A stretch of DNA of 64,000 nucleotides, taken from NCBI GenBank assembly GCA_947568835.1, contig OX387607.1, positions 15,923,701-15,987,700 on the forward strand, in the 5' to 3' direction. Shown here one piece after another: positions 38,501 through 50,639 of the stretch. A program made the translations under genes and the position numbers. The number at the start of each line of letters is the position of its first letter. Position 1 is the first letter of the stretch. Source of the DNA: Protonemura montana. Lineage: Eukaryota > Arthropoda > Insecta > Plecoptera > Nemouridae. The notes beneath the pieces are model-generated. The model saw only the letters and a program-made list of their open reading frames with translations, was not told the origin of the DNA and made no database searches.

Positions 38501-41500
38501 TCATGCTCTCTTGTGTATTAAGATTTTCTTTTTACCGTGACCTTTTCAATCGAGTTTTCTTCTTGTTTCCTGGCCTGCCTTTTCGAAGCCAACGCCGCGG
38601 TGTCGGCGCCTTTGACGATCCCCCCTTTCCCCTTCCTCAAGGAGCGATTGCCCCTCTTTTCGATACACACTTAGGAGCGCCCCACGCCCCCCCCCCCCCC
38701 CCCCCCTTACAAACCACCCAGCGCGGTCGAGTGACTGGCCCTGGGCGCTCTTGAAATACGCGATGTTAAGGAACTTGGACTTGGCTTGCATTGGAAATGG
38801 CGAAAAGTCCAAACAAAATGTCCGAATCGTATTCACGCCCACCGCCAGTGAGTTGAATTGACAATTTATTCAGAATTACAGACTACGGAACGTGACGAGA
38901 AATTGACCACCTTGAAGAGAAGTGGTGACCTAGGGCGATGTGGACGAGGAACTCTTGTTGATGGTGGAGGCGCCGGGGATTAGTTCTCTTGCGAGGAAGA
39001 GAGTGGTCATAAAGAATGGTTTCGATAAGGATTTAAGTAAAAATCAGTGACATTTCCTGGTTTTTCCTTCGGATTTGAGTCAACGTAACCTAATGGAAAG
39101 AGAACTTAAAACATGTTGACATGCGAAGAGGCAGAGAGTATTTGAAATAAAGTATATAATTTAACGGCGTTTTTAAAGTCTTGTTTTGCTAAATTTAAGA
39201 CCGTGAAAGCCCCGCGAGTCGGACGCAACAGAAGGCCGAATGAAATCTTTAAACGCCACTTCTTTTCATCGTTAACTTAATTGATCGACAAAGTGTTTTG
39301 AAAAAGATTTAATGAAATAAATATCATGGTCAGTTCTGCGGGCCTCCCCGGGCAGTGGTTTAGTATTGAGTACCTGTACTTTGAGTCAGAGTAATGATAT
39401 TTGGTGGCTACATAAGTAAGTACCCACATGCATTTCTTGCAATTACCCTTATGTGGAGACACATATTTTTGTCACATACTTGCTCCGAGCGAAATCGTTT
39501 CAAGTTTCACGCACATATTTTTTGTACTAATTTGAAACAAGAATATTTTGTGTACCAAATAAATGTTTTGGCATTTGGAATTATTTTAATATTTTAATTG
39601 CCTGAAATTGCAAGTCACAGGTATTCAATTACAACAATTAAAGTACCAGTAATACGACACGAAATGCAGTTAGCCAGGTAAGCGAAACAGTCAATACAGG
39701 AAGTGGAAATTAAAAAAATTGACAGATTATTTCTTGGGCGCAAGTCAATTCTTAAAAACAACTCTTCAAAAGTGCCAGGATATCTTCAAATTGTCCCAAT
39801 CTTGTCGCCTATGCAGAAAATAAGACTTGGTCTGTGACTTGGTAACATGTGTTTGAAATAGCATTCAGTTGTAACCAACGAACGCACTTTGAAGGTGAAC
39901 ACATGATGGTATGTTTTACAATAAACACAAGAATTGTCACTCACTCGGTGACTTCTGGCAGGTGAAGCAGGAGACAAAGTTGATAACGGACCGTTAACTA
40001 ATCGAGGTCTACATTTCATGTTCTCATAAAAGCGTGAAGACTTGAGTGCGGTATCGTATCTCGAACCATTCTAACATAGCTTGTAAATAGTAAATGCATG
40101 GGACAAAGATGGACAAAGTGGCAATAAAATAACTGACTTTACTGTGTTTTTATAGGTTTTAGTGGCTTTCTAAATTGGAAGCATATTCGATGTCATAAAT
40201 AGGTGGTCACGAGTTGTTTAAATACTTCAAGTTTGCCAGAACACGCCATTCTTGATCTAGTGTAACAATATTTCAGAATTAACGGCGGAAACATGAACGT
40301 TTTCAAAACATCAAAAGCAACGAAATTCAACTAGAAATATTACATATTTACCTTTTAATTAGAAACCGTTTAAAATTAATTAAAGCTAATTAGACAATGT
40401 TTTGCCAGAACAAGATAAAAGCCGATTCATATCACGAACCGTAGACAAGAACTATAGACTTTTCAATTTTCTACAAGTTTCATGACAAAAATAATTAAAC
40501 ATTTCATTAATTTAATTAGCAATTCTTTCTGCGCTCACGAGATTTGTTTCCTTCGACAACTTACCCACGTGATCTATAAATAATTTATATTTAATATCAA
40601 TTAAAAACTGAGCTGCGGTCCTCCCTGCTGAGGCGTTTTATAAACATTGAATCTCCCATTGAATTTTGTAACTCGCAGGCGAAACCCTGTAATCACACAA
40701 TTATATACGCCACATTTTAGAGGCAATTTAAGCAGAAATAATTTTACAAGCTTTGTATTCGACAAAAACACGGCAATGAAACATAATACGTCTATTAATT
40801 TAATAAAGTACTTACACAAATTATCTTCCAACACAATTTACCTTTTGTGTGTACCTTTACCTACCTACCAATTCCATGTGGTATCACAAAAATTTGAATT
40901 ATACATAGCACCTACTTCTATAAAACTATTACCACATTTGTTTTACTATTTTATTCTTTCATAAGTCATGGACATGCAGTTTTAATTACAAGTGTAATGA
41001 GGACATACATTTTAATTACATTTAAATATACATTTTTAGATCCCAATCATTTCTGCCGCATGTTGATTTTGTCCCAACATCGCCTCGCCTCTGGAAATTG
41101 TTAATTTGTTCTCATTTCCCGCGTCTTAGCTCATCTTTTGGCAGCATCACTAAACGTTTGAAGCTGTTGGCGATGTCGAGATGTCAGTACATCTTGATAG
41201 AGATTAGTCGTGTTTAGCCGTCTTCTAGTTAGTCCAAGCCGTCAACCGTGCTACCCGACAAATAGAAATGAGGCTGAGATGACATCGAAGACGCCAGGGG
41301 GGGCAGACAGAGGATGCTGGAGGCTGGATTTACCGACAACTTGTCATCTCCGATGTGACTTGTCATAATAAAAGAGATGAGCTCAAAGTAAATGTTGGTT
41401 TAGGTTGGTTTTTTTTTTTGGGTGGAAATGGAGACGGTTAGAATTGGTTTTGAAAACAGTTTGGTAATCGGCTGGGTTGACAAGTGCTTGGTTTTTGAAT

Positions 41501-43510
41501 TAGCAGGTTTTTATCTCGTGTTTGTGGATTTTGGATAAATTAAGTAAGTCAGCTAGCGGCTACTAGTAAGGCTACTTGAATAGTAAGGTAAGTAAGGCTA
41601 GTAATTTGAGTAAGCTTTAGTAAAGCTCCTAAGTAAGCTGGTAGGATGATAAGACTTCTACAATTAAAAGTAAGTTAATCTTCAGGTCAAACAAATGGGA
41701 ACTGTGAGATCAATTTTAAAGATATTTTTATTTGGTTTATATATAGCAAACTCTTGATTCGTTGCTGTAATAAAATTTTGATAGAATTCTAAAACATCTA
41801 TCAGTGTTGAAATGATGCATTGCCGTTCTCTTTTCCCCCAATAAAAATCCAGGGGAAAGGTTCTTGTGCAAAATTGCATGTGCAAAGTTCTTGTGCTATC
41901 AATAATCTTACTTTATTGATTTAATTATAAAACAAACAATACAAACTAACGTTCCTGGTAGAAGCTATAGAAGCGAATGTCTTAATGATATGCCATCCAT
42001 GACTTAATTGAGCCATAAAGATAAAGTAAAAAGTTTGGAGTGATTTTATAATTATTATTATATTTTGAAATTAAAGTTTTAGGACTTTAAAATTCCGCTT
42101 GGCCGATTTATCTTTCGATTTAAAAAAACTACGCAAGTCGCAAAGGCGATGCATTTAATTTAAAATCGCAATTTTGCTTTCTTCATGCGACAGTGTTTTG
42201 CTAAAATGTTCAATTCCCAAAACACCAACAATTATACGGGTTAACAATTGACCTAACATCTAACACATGTTCCACATTTTCTAACCAAAATCCAAACAAC
42301 CGACAAATCGCACAAAGTTCCCATAAATCGTGGCCGGTGTGTTTGAATAATTCGAAGCAGTTCCACGCTTGAGCTTGATTAGTACGTCTGGCTTCGAGGA
42401 GGAAATGAGAATGTGGCCGACGCAAACTGGGATAGACTCGGATGGACTCGGATAGACTAGGATAGTAAGCCAAGCAGCTGTCTGGTAGCCGTCACTGGAT
42501 TGTCGCACGGCAGATTTACTAAGACAAATGGGATGTGTTAGTTGTTCGAACATAATAGACAAACATTAGTTGGCTACTCAAGTCATCCGTGAAAACCATC
42601 TCTGTATGTGTTTTCAAATAATGTCCCCGTCAAGTTGTGTGGTGGACCGACTTTTCACCGGGGTTTTGTGCCAATATGGTTTGCCATTACAAACTTGGGA
42701 TCCTTACTATGTCCAAGCCTGGGTACAGATGTGAAAAGTGGGGCTGTGATTTGCGGACAAATGCGCTCTTATGTGTCATAGAAAATTAATGGGTTGTTTT
42801 TGTTGGAAGGGAATTATAGGCTCGACGTTGAGAGATATTTCCCAGATATTTATTTTAAAATTGAATATAATTTTGTAATTCCTTGAACTTGTCACTGAAG
42901 TTTCGCTGGGTCTAAGGCTTACTATTCTTGTAATTGGAGTTCTAATCATTGACCAATTGCATCTAATTCAAAACTTTGTCGCGGCTTCGATCGGTGAAGG
43001 TTGGAATATTTTCAATTTAAGGAAAAACACTTTTGAAATAACGTTACATTTCAGTTTTGATTATCTTAAAAAAATGCGTTTTTTCAGGTAATACTTAGAA
43101 GCTTATAGCTTTCTTAATTGCCATTCCGTTTGTAATTAAAAATCCCTCAAATTTACATGCAAGCCTAAACATTTTTGATATAAATTCGTTATTTTTGCAA
43201 ATATTTTCAAAATTATTAATTGCTATTGTGGACCTCGTGCAACCCTTTCTCACAAAATGAAATAAAAAGCTCCCGTCACCAATACAAGCACAATGTTTAC
43301 AGTATTTACAAACAAATTTCTAGCGAATGTCAAACAAGATAACTTTGCCGTGACCGTGCGCCACTGGTTTGTCGCTGTCGGTAAAGTTGTTTGGCTCGAC
43401 AGTCGTTAGTAGCGTTTGATCCAACATAAATAGAAGTCAGTCAGTTGTCAACCAGCATTAGTCCAAGCATTCACTAGAAAAACTCCAGAGACAACTTCCA
43501 CACAGAGGGT
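35592..43510. other. Intergenic stretch, mostly AT-rich
   Basis: No gene is recognised. A GC-rich patch at about 36045-36210 and a 20-base C tract at 38687-38706 stand out. A patch rich in AAGTAAG/GCTAGTAA words lies at about 41540-41640. The 127-residue minus frame at 37354-37737 has no domain and is discounted. Confidence 0.45.
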
Positions 43511-43810
43511 CGCACAGAGGGGCACACTGAGGCACACTGAGGCACAGTGGGGCACAGTGGGGCACACTGGGGCACAGTGGGGCACACTGGGGCACAGTGG
43601 GGCACAGTGGGGCACAGTGGGGCACACTGGGGCACACTGGGGCACAGTGGGGCACACTGGGGCACAGTGGGGCACACTGGGGCACACTGGGGCACACTGG
43701 GGCACACTGGGGCACAGTGGGGCACACTGGGGCACACTGGGGCACACTGGGGCACACTGGGGCACAGTGGGGCACAGTGGGGCACACTGGGGCACACTGG
43801 GGCACACCGG
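43511..43810. repeat. 10-bp minisatellite, 30 copies
   Basis: Unit GGCACACTGG or GGCACAGTGG, in exact 10-bp register through 30 units; the edge units are the most diverged (CGCACAGAGG, GGCACACCGG). The C/G toggle at one site is the main variation. Long frames of CAPVCPSVPQ type on minus and GHTGAQWGTL type on plus come from the 30-bp, ten-codon cycle and are not genes. Confidence 0.98.
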
Positions 43811-46301
43811 GACAGGGCATCTTAGTGTGGCTTTCCATGCAAGTCCAGGAGCTGGCTTCTTACAAACAGAAGCAGCAAAATGAAGATTGCTGCTAATTTA
43901 TGGACAGATACCGGCACAGCTGGCTTCACACACCAATATTTAAAGCAAAATTAATCAATTACCACAATAAAAGCAAGTACAGATAACTTAAATGGATTCA
44001 GAATTGAATGCCTAAAAACGTTTATTTCGCTTGATGAAAATTTGAGAGGTTATCGAAAGACTGCGCTGTTCTAGTGGTGCCGACAGGATGCTGTTTCTAG
44101 AAAATTAAACAATTCTAAAAAAAACTAATTAGCATAAAAATAGTTTGGCTAATGTTGATTTACTAATCGCTTTTAATTACTAAATTCATCATACAATTCC
44201 TAACACACCCACCCATCCTCCCACACCTTCATTATTTTCTGTAATTTCATTGAGATTAATTAATTCCCTCGTCATGTTTTTACGCATCCTGTACCTGAAA
44301 AAAAGCGGTGCGTCTTGGCATCTTTCTCTGGCCGAAGATAGCTGCTAATTGGCAAGACGATCATCCCGAACTCATCCCGAACTCATCCCGAACTCAGCTC
44401 GTCTAAATGCCGCTCTGTTTTACAAAACAACATGCAGTTCGTTGCTTGTTTCCCCCCCCCCCCCCCCCCCTGTTTCTTCCCTCCAGACTAACATTGACTC
44501 AAACAAATCTCCCTTCCACCTTGAGAAGGACGGAAACTTTACCCATTCAAACTCAGCCCCACAACGGCCCAATAGCACAACGGTTTCAAGCCAAATAGAC
44601 CAGTCCTTGAGATGGACAACAACATTAATTCAACACCAACATCAACATTTTACTATAGGAAGAGAGAAAATATAAAGGAAATTGCATATAAAAAGTGAGC
44701 ACAGCAATTGTCATCAGATAACACGGTCATTCTTAACTTTAATAAGCTCTCTACAACTATTAAATGTACTCCATCAACAACTTGTTGTTAATTCTTGTTA
44801 ATTGACAAAGCATGCTTTAATGTACAAGACTTTATAGACTGTTTATAATAAGTGATCTCAGGATAAGAATATTTTAATCAGATGCAATTTTAATCTTTTA
44901 CAAATGCATGTTTGTACACCAGCATTTCTCAGCTTATGTAATGGTTTTGATGACAAGAAACAAATAATTATTAATTCAAAGTTGATACAAACTTCATCAC
45001 ATGCAGCTCTGTCACCGGCTGCAAAAGTGAACTAATTCTCAAGCAGCAATTAGGCATAGGACTGCTATAATTTGAATGTGACATATGCAGAGCATCTTAC
45101 CAGGACGTTTGTGATATGCCGCGACATCTAAAGACAATGATGTCATTGTGAGAACGAAGAAGAGACAGGATGAGAATGAAGAGGATGGTTCCGATAGAGA
45201 TCCGAGAGAATGGTGATTAGTTCCTTTCCACAAACCAGATTAGTTAAGCGCTTGAATTTAAAAATGATCCTCCAATTACGGAGGTATTTTCAGGGGTTGG
45301 TATTCTGAGATTTTAAAGGTGGTAACATTTTAACCACCAACTGCAGGGGCTAATGATTTTTAGCTTGAATTCTGCTTTGATGATTCGCTATCTTTAACCA
45401 TTCTGTTCTAGGTTTTACCGAATTGATCGACGAAAATAATTACAAAGCAATTTGACAATTTCTTGTCGTCCGACAGCATTGGCCGTGAAAGTAGAAGTTT
45501 AAAAATAAAATGAACCTGCATCTGTAATTTACCCGTTGGCAGTTCTCGTATGCGGGATTCGCAAAAGGAACGGAAAGAACAATTACCGGATTGTCACCTT
45601 GTCCGTTCGCATTCTAAGAATCTTATGTTTTGTCGGCCACCAGTATTGTCCTGCTAATTATAATTTACACGCATTGCGTAATTGAGTTATGTTTTTTAGC
45701 GATGCTCGTTCGGTAATTGAGTGCAATTCGCACTTTAGTCAAAAAACATCCCGTTAATTTACCGTCGGTCCTGTACATACGCTCGGGAAGGAAATGCCAT
45801 CCGATTTCCCGCAAAAAAAAACTCAAGTTTAATTTCAATTCTATTCGCTAGAGAAAACCGTTTAATTGATGTTTAATTTCATTGCCAAGTCTGTAAGCAT
45901 GGCAACAAAATAACAACTCAACTTTGTATCTATAAGTGCACATACGGACGGCAATTAAACTAGATTAAAGTGCATTTATCTCATGGGTAATGCATGGCAT
46001 CGAAGTGCTTGGCTCGGTACCGAATTCATGTGTCACGTGATCTGGATTCATGTCTGTCGCACCTGTGACAGATCAAAGAGATTTCAAGAAGTGAATGTCA
46101 TGCACCGAAAGTTAGTCATGCACCCAAACAGTGCACTTTATAGCGGCGATGAAATGTTCCTAATTTCTAAATCTCGGTATGTATAATTTGTTTAAACTGT
46201 AGCCAGGATATATCACGTCAGTATGATATCTTGTAGGACACAAAATATCAAACAGAAATAGGTAAATTGTGTGGTTCCTCTAGCTCAACATTTAAATAAC
46301 C
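43811..46301. other. Intergenic non-coding stretch
   Basis: Contains an 11-bp repeat (ATCCCGAACTC, three copies, about 44363-44396) and a 19-base C tract at 44452-44470. Nothing gene-like is recognised. Confidence 0.5.
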
Positions 46302-46873
46302 TCATTGAAAACATCTTAAAATACTTTTGTAACTTTCATAACTACAAAACTCATGACAGGATGTATTTAAAAAAAGGCATTTTCTTATCTCTGGTAACTT
46401 CTCAAATAACACAGAAATAAAAGCAGCACCAATGTACGTGTCGCTAATCTGGGAATTCTCTGAAAAAAATTTTCTGATTGCCAGCCAAAATAAAATTGCA
46501 ATTATCGGTATCCCAAATAAAAGATTGCTCGCAACAAATTTTGGGGCATATTTTGGTTTCAGTTTAGTCTTGAAGACAACAATCCAAAGAAGAAGGTGAC
46601 CAGAATCGACGATAAACACTACAGGCAATCTTATAAGCGATACACGTAAGTATGATTGTTTTTAGACTCATGTCTACTTGATGTAAACTTAGCACTAGTT
46701 TTAACAAAAACTATTTCAACTGGGTTTTGAATGCTAAGTGAAGAACAACTAAATTGCCCAACGTTTTGTAACTTGTACCTGTTACTTTATCAAGGGTAAG
46801 AGCAGTCCTGACACGTAAGTATATTTCTAAATACCAGGGACAGGAATAACGAACTTTAAAACTGATTAGAAGC
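46302..46873 (-). pseudogene. Possible membrane-protein exon interrupted by a foldback element
   Basis: A 108-residue minus frame (46302-46628) has two hydrophobic segments, around VVFIVDSGHLLLWIVVF and LLFGIPIIAILFWLAI, suggesting membrane helices. The frame stays open upstream to the edge of an inserted foldback element (46654-46810). If the element and one copy of its 12-bp target duplication are disregarded, it continues open to about 46873, roughly 134 codons in all. The 169-bp insertion is not a multiple of three and breaks the frame. A degenerate chemoreceptor exon is one guess, but no diagnostic motif was seen and chance in AT-rich DNA is possible. Confidence 0.28.
46654..46810 (-). 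mobile_element. Foldback family monomer with 12-bp target duplication
   Basis: A near-complete 157-bp monomer on the minus strand, from CAGGACTGCTCTTACCC to GAGTCTAAAAACAATC. It is flanked exactly by ACACGTAAGTAT at 46642-46653 and 46811-46822. It contains the GTAAC-AGGTACAA-GTTAC hairpin; the following motif is mutated to AAAACGTT. This copy defines the monomer length. Confidence 0.9.
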
Positions 46874-47901
46874 AATCATTAGTATTGGATAACAGGAATC
46901 TCCTTAGCATTGTGTGCCGTTGTACGAGCAAGGAGCGGTTACCTGTCATTGCATATGACGCTCTTCTGATTAGACATTATAACCCGAGCGATATTTTCGT
47001 TCTGTTGTCCCAAGACTTAACGACGTCCCAAACGTCGCTCGCACCCAACAGCAACCCTTTCATAACGACGAGTCTACCTTGGTTTTAAAATGCTATTTCC
47101 AGCGCTAGGACCGCGGTCTGTTACTTAATTAACGTAACTAATTAAGGTGCAGATGATCATTTATTATCAGCGTGCTTTGGGAGGGTTGACGGTTGCTGAG
47201 ACGAAAAGCACCTGCAACAGTTTTATTATTTTCTTGATAAAAGTTTGGCACTCGATGCTTGTTTTCTATGAGACATTGATTGAATGTGCGTCGCTTTGTC
47301 TGCGTCATCCCTTAATTAAGACAAGACTGATGTCACTAATTACAATGTTGAAAATATTTGCGCGAGAACGCGGTAAGGAAATGAAATGTCTTTTTTGATG
47401 TCCCGTATTAATTACTGTAGATTACTGGCTTGGAATAATGTATTTTTTATTATTATTATTGAATTAATTTTGTAAGCAGAATTGTCTCATTGTTTCAATG
47501 GTGCAGTTTTTTTTTTATAAATTCATGCTTCTATTTCGTTTTCAATTGAATTATCAGGTAAGAATTTGTTCATCTGAAACGCTGCTAGTTTCGGCCAACG
47601 CTGATTTCTTGTGCTTGAACGCTACCTAGCGTGAAAATGTACTACTAAAGTAAATGTTGATAACTGGTTAGCTGCTAGAGACACCTAGGAGAGAAAAATG
47701 TAACCTAACACGTTGCCAAAAGTCGCTGTTCGCTTGAGCGTTTGTTCGATAGAATGCGCGCGACCGGCTTTTAGCTTTTCGTATTGATAATTTGTAGAGA
47801 TAAAAATGTTTACGCAAATAAAACTATGTGTTGATTATATCTTATGTGGTTGACTTTCGATAAGAGCAATAAAATATCAAAAAAATTCTTAATTTAATCA
47901 C
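46874..47901. other. Intergenic stretch upstream of the 5S rRNA gene
   Basis: Nothing recognised apart from short frames without motifs. Confidence 0.45.
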
Positions 47902-47907
47902 TATAAG
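47902..47907 (+). promoter_or_regulatory. TATA-like box of the 5S rRNA gene
   Basis: TATAAG lies 31 bp before the 5S start, where arthropod 5S genes commonly carry a TATA-like element used with the internal control region. Confidence 0.55.
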
Positions 47908-47932
47908 TAGCTTAAAAACTCTCACTGTTCTT

Positions 47933-48051
47933 GTCAACGGCCATACCATGTTGAAAACACCGGTTCTCGTCCGATCACCGAAGTTAAGCAACATCGGGCG
48001 TGGTCAGTACTTGGATGGGTGACCGCTTGGGAACACCACGTGCCGTTGGCA
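47933..48051 (+). rRNA. 5S ribosomal RNA gene
   Basis: Complete 5S rRNA of about 119 nt, a component of the large ribosomal subunit transcribed by RNA polymerase III. The terminal stem pairs: GTCAACGGC at the start with GCCGTTGGC at 48042-48050. Diagnostic blocks are intact: TCTCGTCCGATCACCGAAG, GTTAAGCAAC, CATCGGGCGTGG and CTTGGATGGGTGACCGC, covering box A, intermediate element and box C. A TATA-like box precedes it and a T5 terminator follows. It is a single copy here, not part of a visible tandem 5S cluster. Loop A and the other arms look undamaged, so it could be functional. It is the natural reference for the 5S-derived SINE heads elsewhere in the window. Confidence 0.96.
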
Positions 48052-48058
48052 ACCATAC

Positions 48059-48063
48059 TTTTT
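48059..48063 (+). terminator. RNA polymerase III terminator of 5S rRNA
   Basis: Five T residues starting about 8 bp after the end of the mature 5S sequence, the usual polymerase III stop signal. Confidence 0.8.
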
Positions 48064-50525
48064 GCATCTCCTCCTATTTGTTTATTTTTATTTAGGAATT
48101 CGAACATAGATAGTCATTTTTATCATATAATATTACCCTTGCTTTCATAATTCAAAACTATTTCCTTATAAACCGCTAACTTTTGGACATCTTTTCCATT
48201 TTCCCATTCTTTACTTGATGCCAATTTCTGATCACTTCCTTAACGTTAGCCATTTCAATAGACTTAATTCCCTCTGAGGGCCTTTTTAATGAACACTGTA
48301 TTTTAAACTAATCCAATCGACTTTGAAATAACATTTTTAAACTAAAAGAAATTATTTCCATCACGTACATTCTTTCAGACTCATTCCAGACGATTATCCC
48401 ATTGAATTGATCCAATTCTAGCGATCAATTGAAATTAGCCCTTAATCCCCTTCCTCGTTTCGACACAACCCCAGTAGTTCACCCGCTCATCCTCGCTCAT
48501 TTGCCGCAATCCCGCAACATTTGGTCTCCCATTCAATTTCCAACCTATTACCCAAACTGAAAGGGAGAGATGGGACACGATCGAGATTCTAGAGAAGGAG
48601 GAAAAAAAACCCATCAATTCCTCGTCTGAACTAAACTCATTGGCAATCAAGAACCTCTTGAGTTGATTCAATCGCTTGTCGTATCACCTTCTTCGATTTC
48701 TCTGCGAAAATGGCGGCCAATTCGTTTCATCTTTCAGGTTTACGCCACCGCGATATACGATGGTCAATCGTGGGATTCAGAAATATATTGTTATCAACGC
48801 ACTTGCAAAGTTTACTAGCGGTACTTGACGATGAAATTAAGTGAACGCATCGTTGTTCTTGTATGGCTAGTCAAGGGCAATATCAATAGCATCCCTGAGA
48901 TCTGATAGCACTAAGGTTGTATCCAGTGGTGTAGTCGAGGGTATATACGCCGTATACCCAAAACACTTTTTGACACCGAGCGTTTACCCAAAAAATATAT
49001 ACAGGGTATACGCCCAATAAATACTCTTTGCAAAACTTCAAAATGCGTTTTGCAACGACAATTCTTAATCTCCCTACAACCTGCACTATAAAAACTCGAA
49101 AAGCAAAGTTTATTCCGAAAAGTGGGGTAGTCCGTGTATGGTAGCGGTTCGTATGATCTGGATGGGTATGCAATGGTTTTTCCAAGCAGTCAACGTACTC
49201 ATTCAACCCACCCGAGGAAAGCGCGATTGCAGCTACCCCAACACCAAGTATTAGTTTTAGTGTTGATAGGAATTAACTATCTATGAACTATAACTAGTGA
49301 ATAGACTAAAGGTAAAGAATTAGAAACACCCCCCCCATCCAGTACCTAACCTAGTGATAACCACGGCATTTGGAACTCACAGCCTGATAACTCAGCGTAT
49401 ACCAAAAAAAATGTAGGACTACAGCACTGGTTGTATCAGAGAAGACTGCACCTACATCCTATTATCAAATCGTATGTCGAAATAAAAGTCCGAGTTAACA
49501 CTGCGCTAATTTACAGAGAACTTAGTTATTTTTTAGTCATTGCTTTCAATGTCGTAGTCCTTCCATAAAAACCACAATAATCTGCATCGTTCTGAGCGAA
49601 TTACTCTTATAAATCTGAATGTAGGTCATTTTTAATGACAATTCTAACCCTAAATGTCATAAATATCAGAGAAATATTACATGCAACGTAACTGATCATT
49701 GTAGGTATGCAATACCATTATTTTAATTACCCTACCTGCGACCTAGTGGGTTCCTAGCTATGTTTCGTTGGCAGAAATGGTCAGGTATCGTCAGACTACT
49801 GGAGTGGTTAGAGTTGGAAGGAAGACCGGAGTTCTAAACGTGATTATTTCTAACAGTGCAAGGCTTCTGATAGATTTGAAGAAACTTCTCTAACCGCAGT
49901 TTACTTATCTGTGAAAATTGCTGTCAAGGAGTTGCAAGCTTGGAGTACATCTGTCGTGCAAGTGGTGCAAGGTAATGTTCTTATTTGTATTTCTTCCAAG
50001 AGTAGTTTGACAGCAATCTGTTGGACTGGGCTCTCGATTCTAAGCGATTGCAATGGAGTGGGTTTTTTATTTTCACAGAAAAACATTGTGCAAGAAGAAA
50101 TTGTCATTTTACATTTGTATGGACGATTTAAAACTCGTCAATGTTGTAAAAACAACATTCAATGAGATAATTCTTTAGTCTTCGTTTAAAATCCCATCCA
50201 TTCTTATCTTTCAGTTCTAGTGTCAGTACATTGTAAAATAACCAGCCTGCATATGAAGGTACTTTCTTATCAATGAAGAGATTTGCTTTTTGTAACTCCA
50301 ATTGATTCTTTTCTCTTGTTTCATAATATGCATTTGTCCTGGCTGAAGATGAGCTTTAATGCAAACTGTAATTACAGTCCATGAAGTTAGTTGTTGACTT
50401 CAGATTGTTACCGGACGACATTGACTACAAAACACTCAAATTTTGACTTGGTTACAGAAACCCGAACGAAAGTTTTTAGACGAAATTTGATTTAAATTGC
50501 AAACGCTTGCAATGCGCGGGGTATT
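48064..50525. other. Intergenic non-coding stretch
   Basis: Nothing recognised. Short related words GTATATACGCCG, GTATACCC and GGGTATACGCCC recur at 48940-49015 without forming a clear repeat. Confidence 0.45.
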
Positions 50526-50639
50526 TTATTATTATCAACACTGTAACCGTCTCACAAAATGATGCCCAAGTGGAGATCGGGGTTCGAGTCCCTGTTTGGG
50601 CATCAATTTTTGAGACGGTTAGAGTGTTGATAATAATAA
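50526..50639. mobile_element. Palindrome with tRNA-like T-arm, probable SINE-derived foldback
   Basis: A 114-bp near-perfect inverted repeat. The outer arms are TTATTATTATCAACACTGTA and its complement, then AACCGTCTCA with GAGACGGTT, then TGATGCCCAA with TTTGGGCATCA. The centre holds GGGGTTCGAGTCCC, which matches the B-box/T-arm of tRNA genes. No full tRNA cloverleaf can be drawn. The AAT-type ends on both sides look like SINE tails facing outward, so this is read as two inverted SINE 3' parts. Confidence 0.6.

Noticed and set aside
43448-43896. Six overlapping frames of CAPVCPSVPQ and GHTGAQWGTL type
   Set aside because: Arise from the 10-bp array in every phase on both strands.
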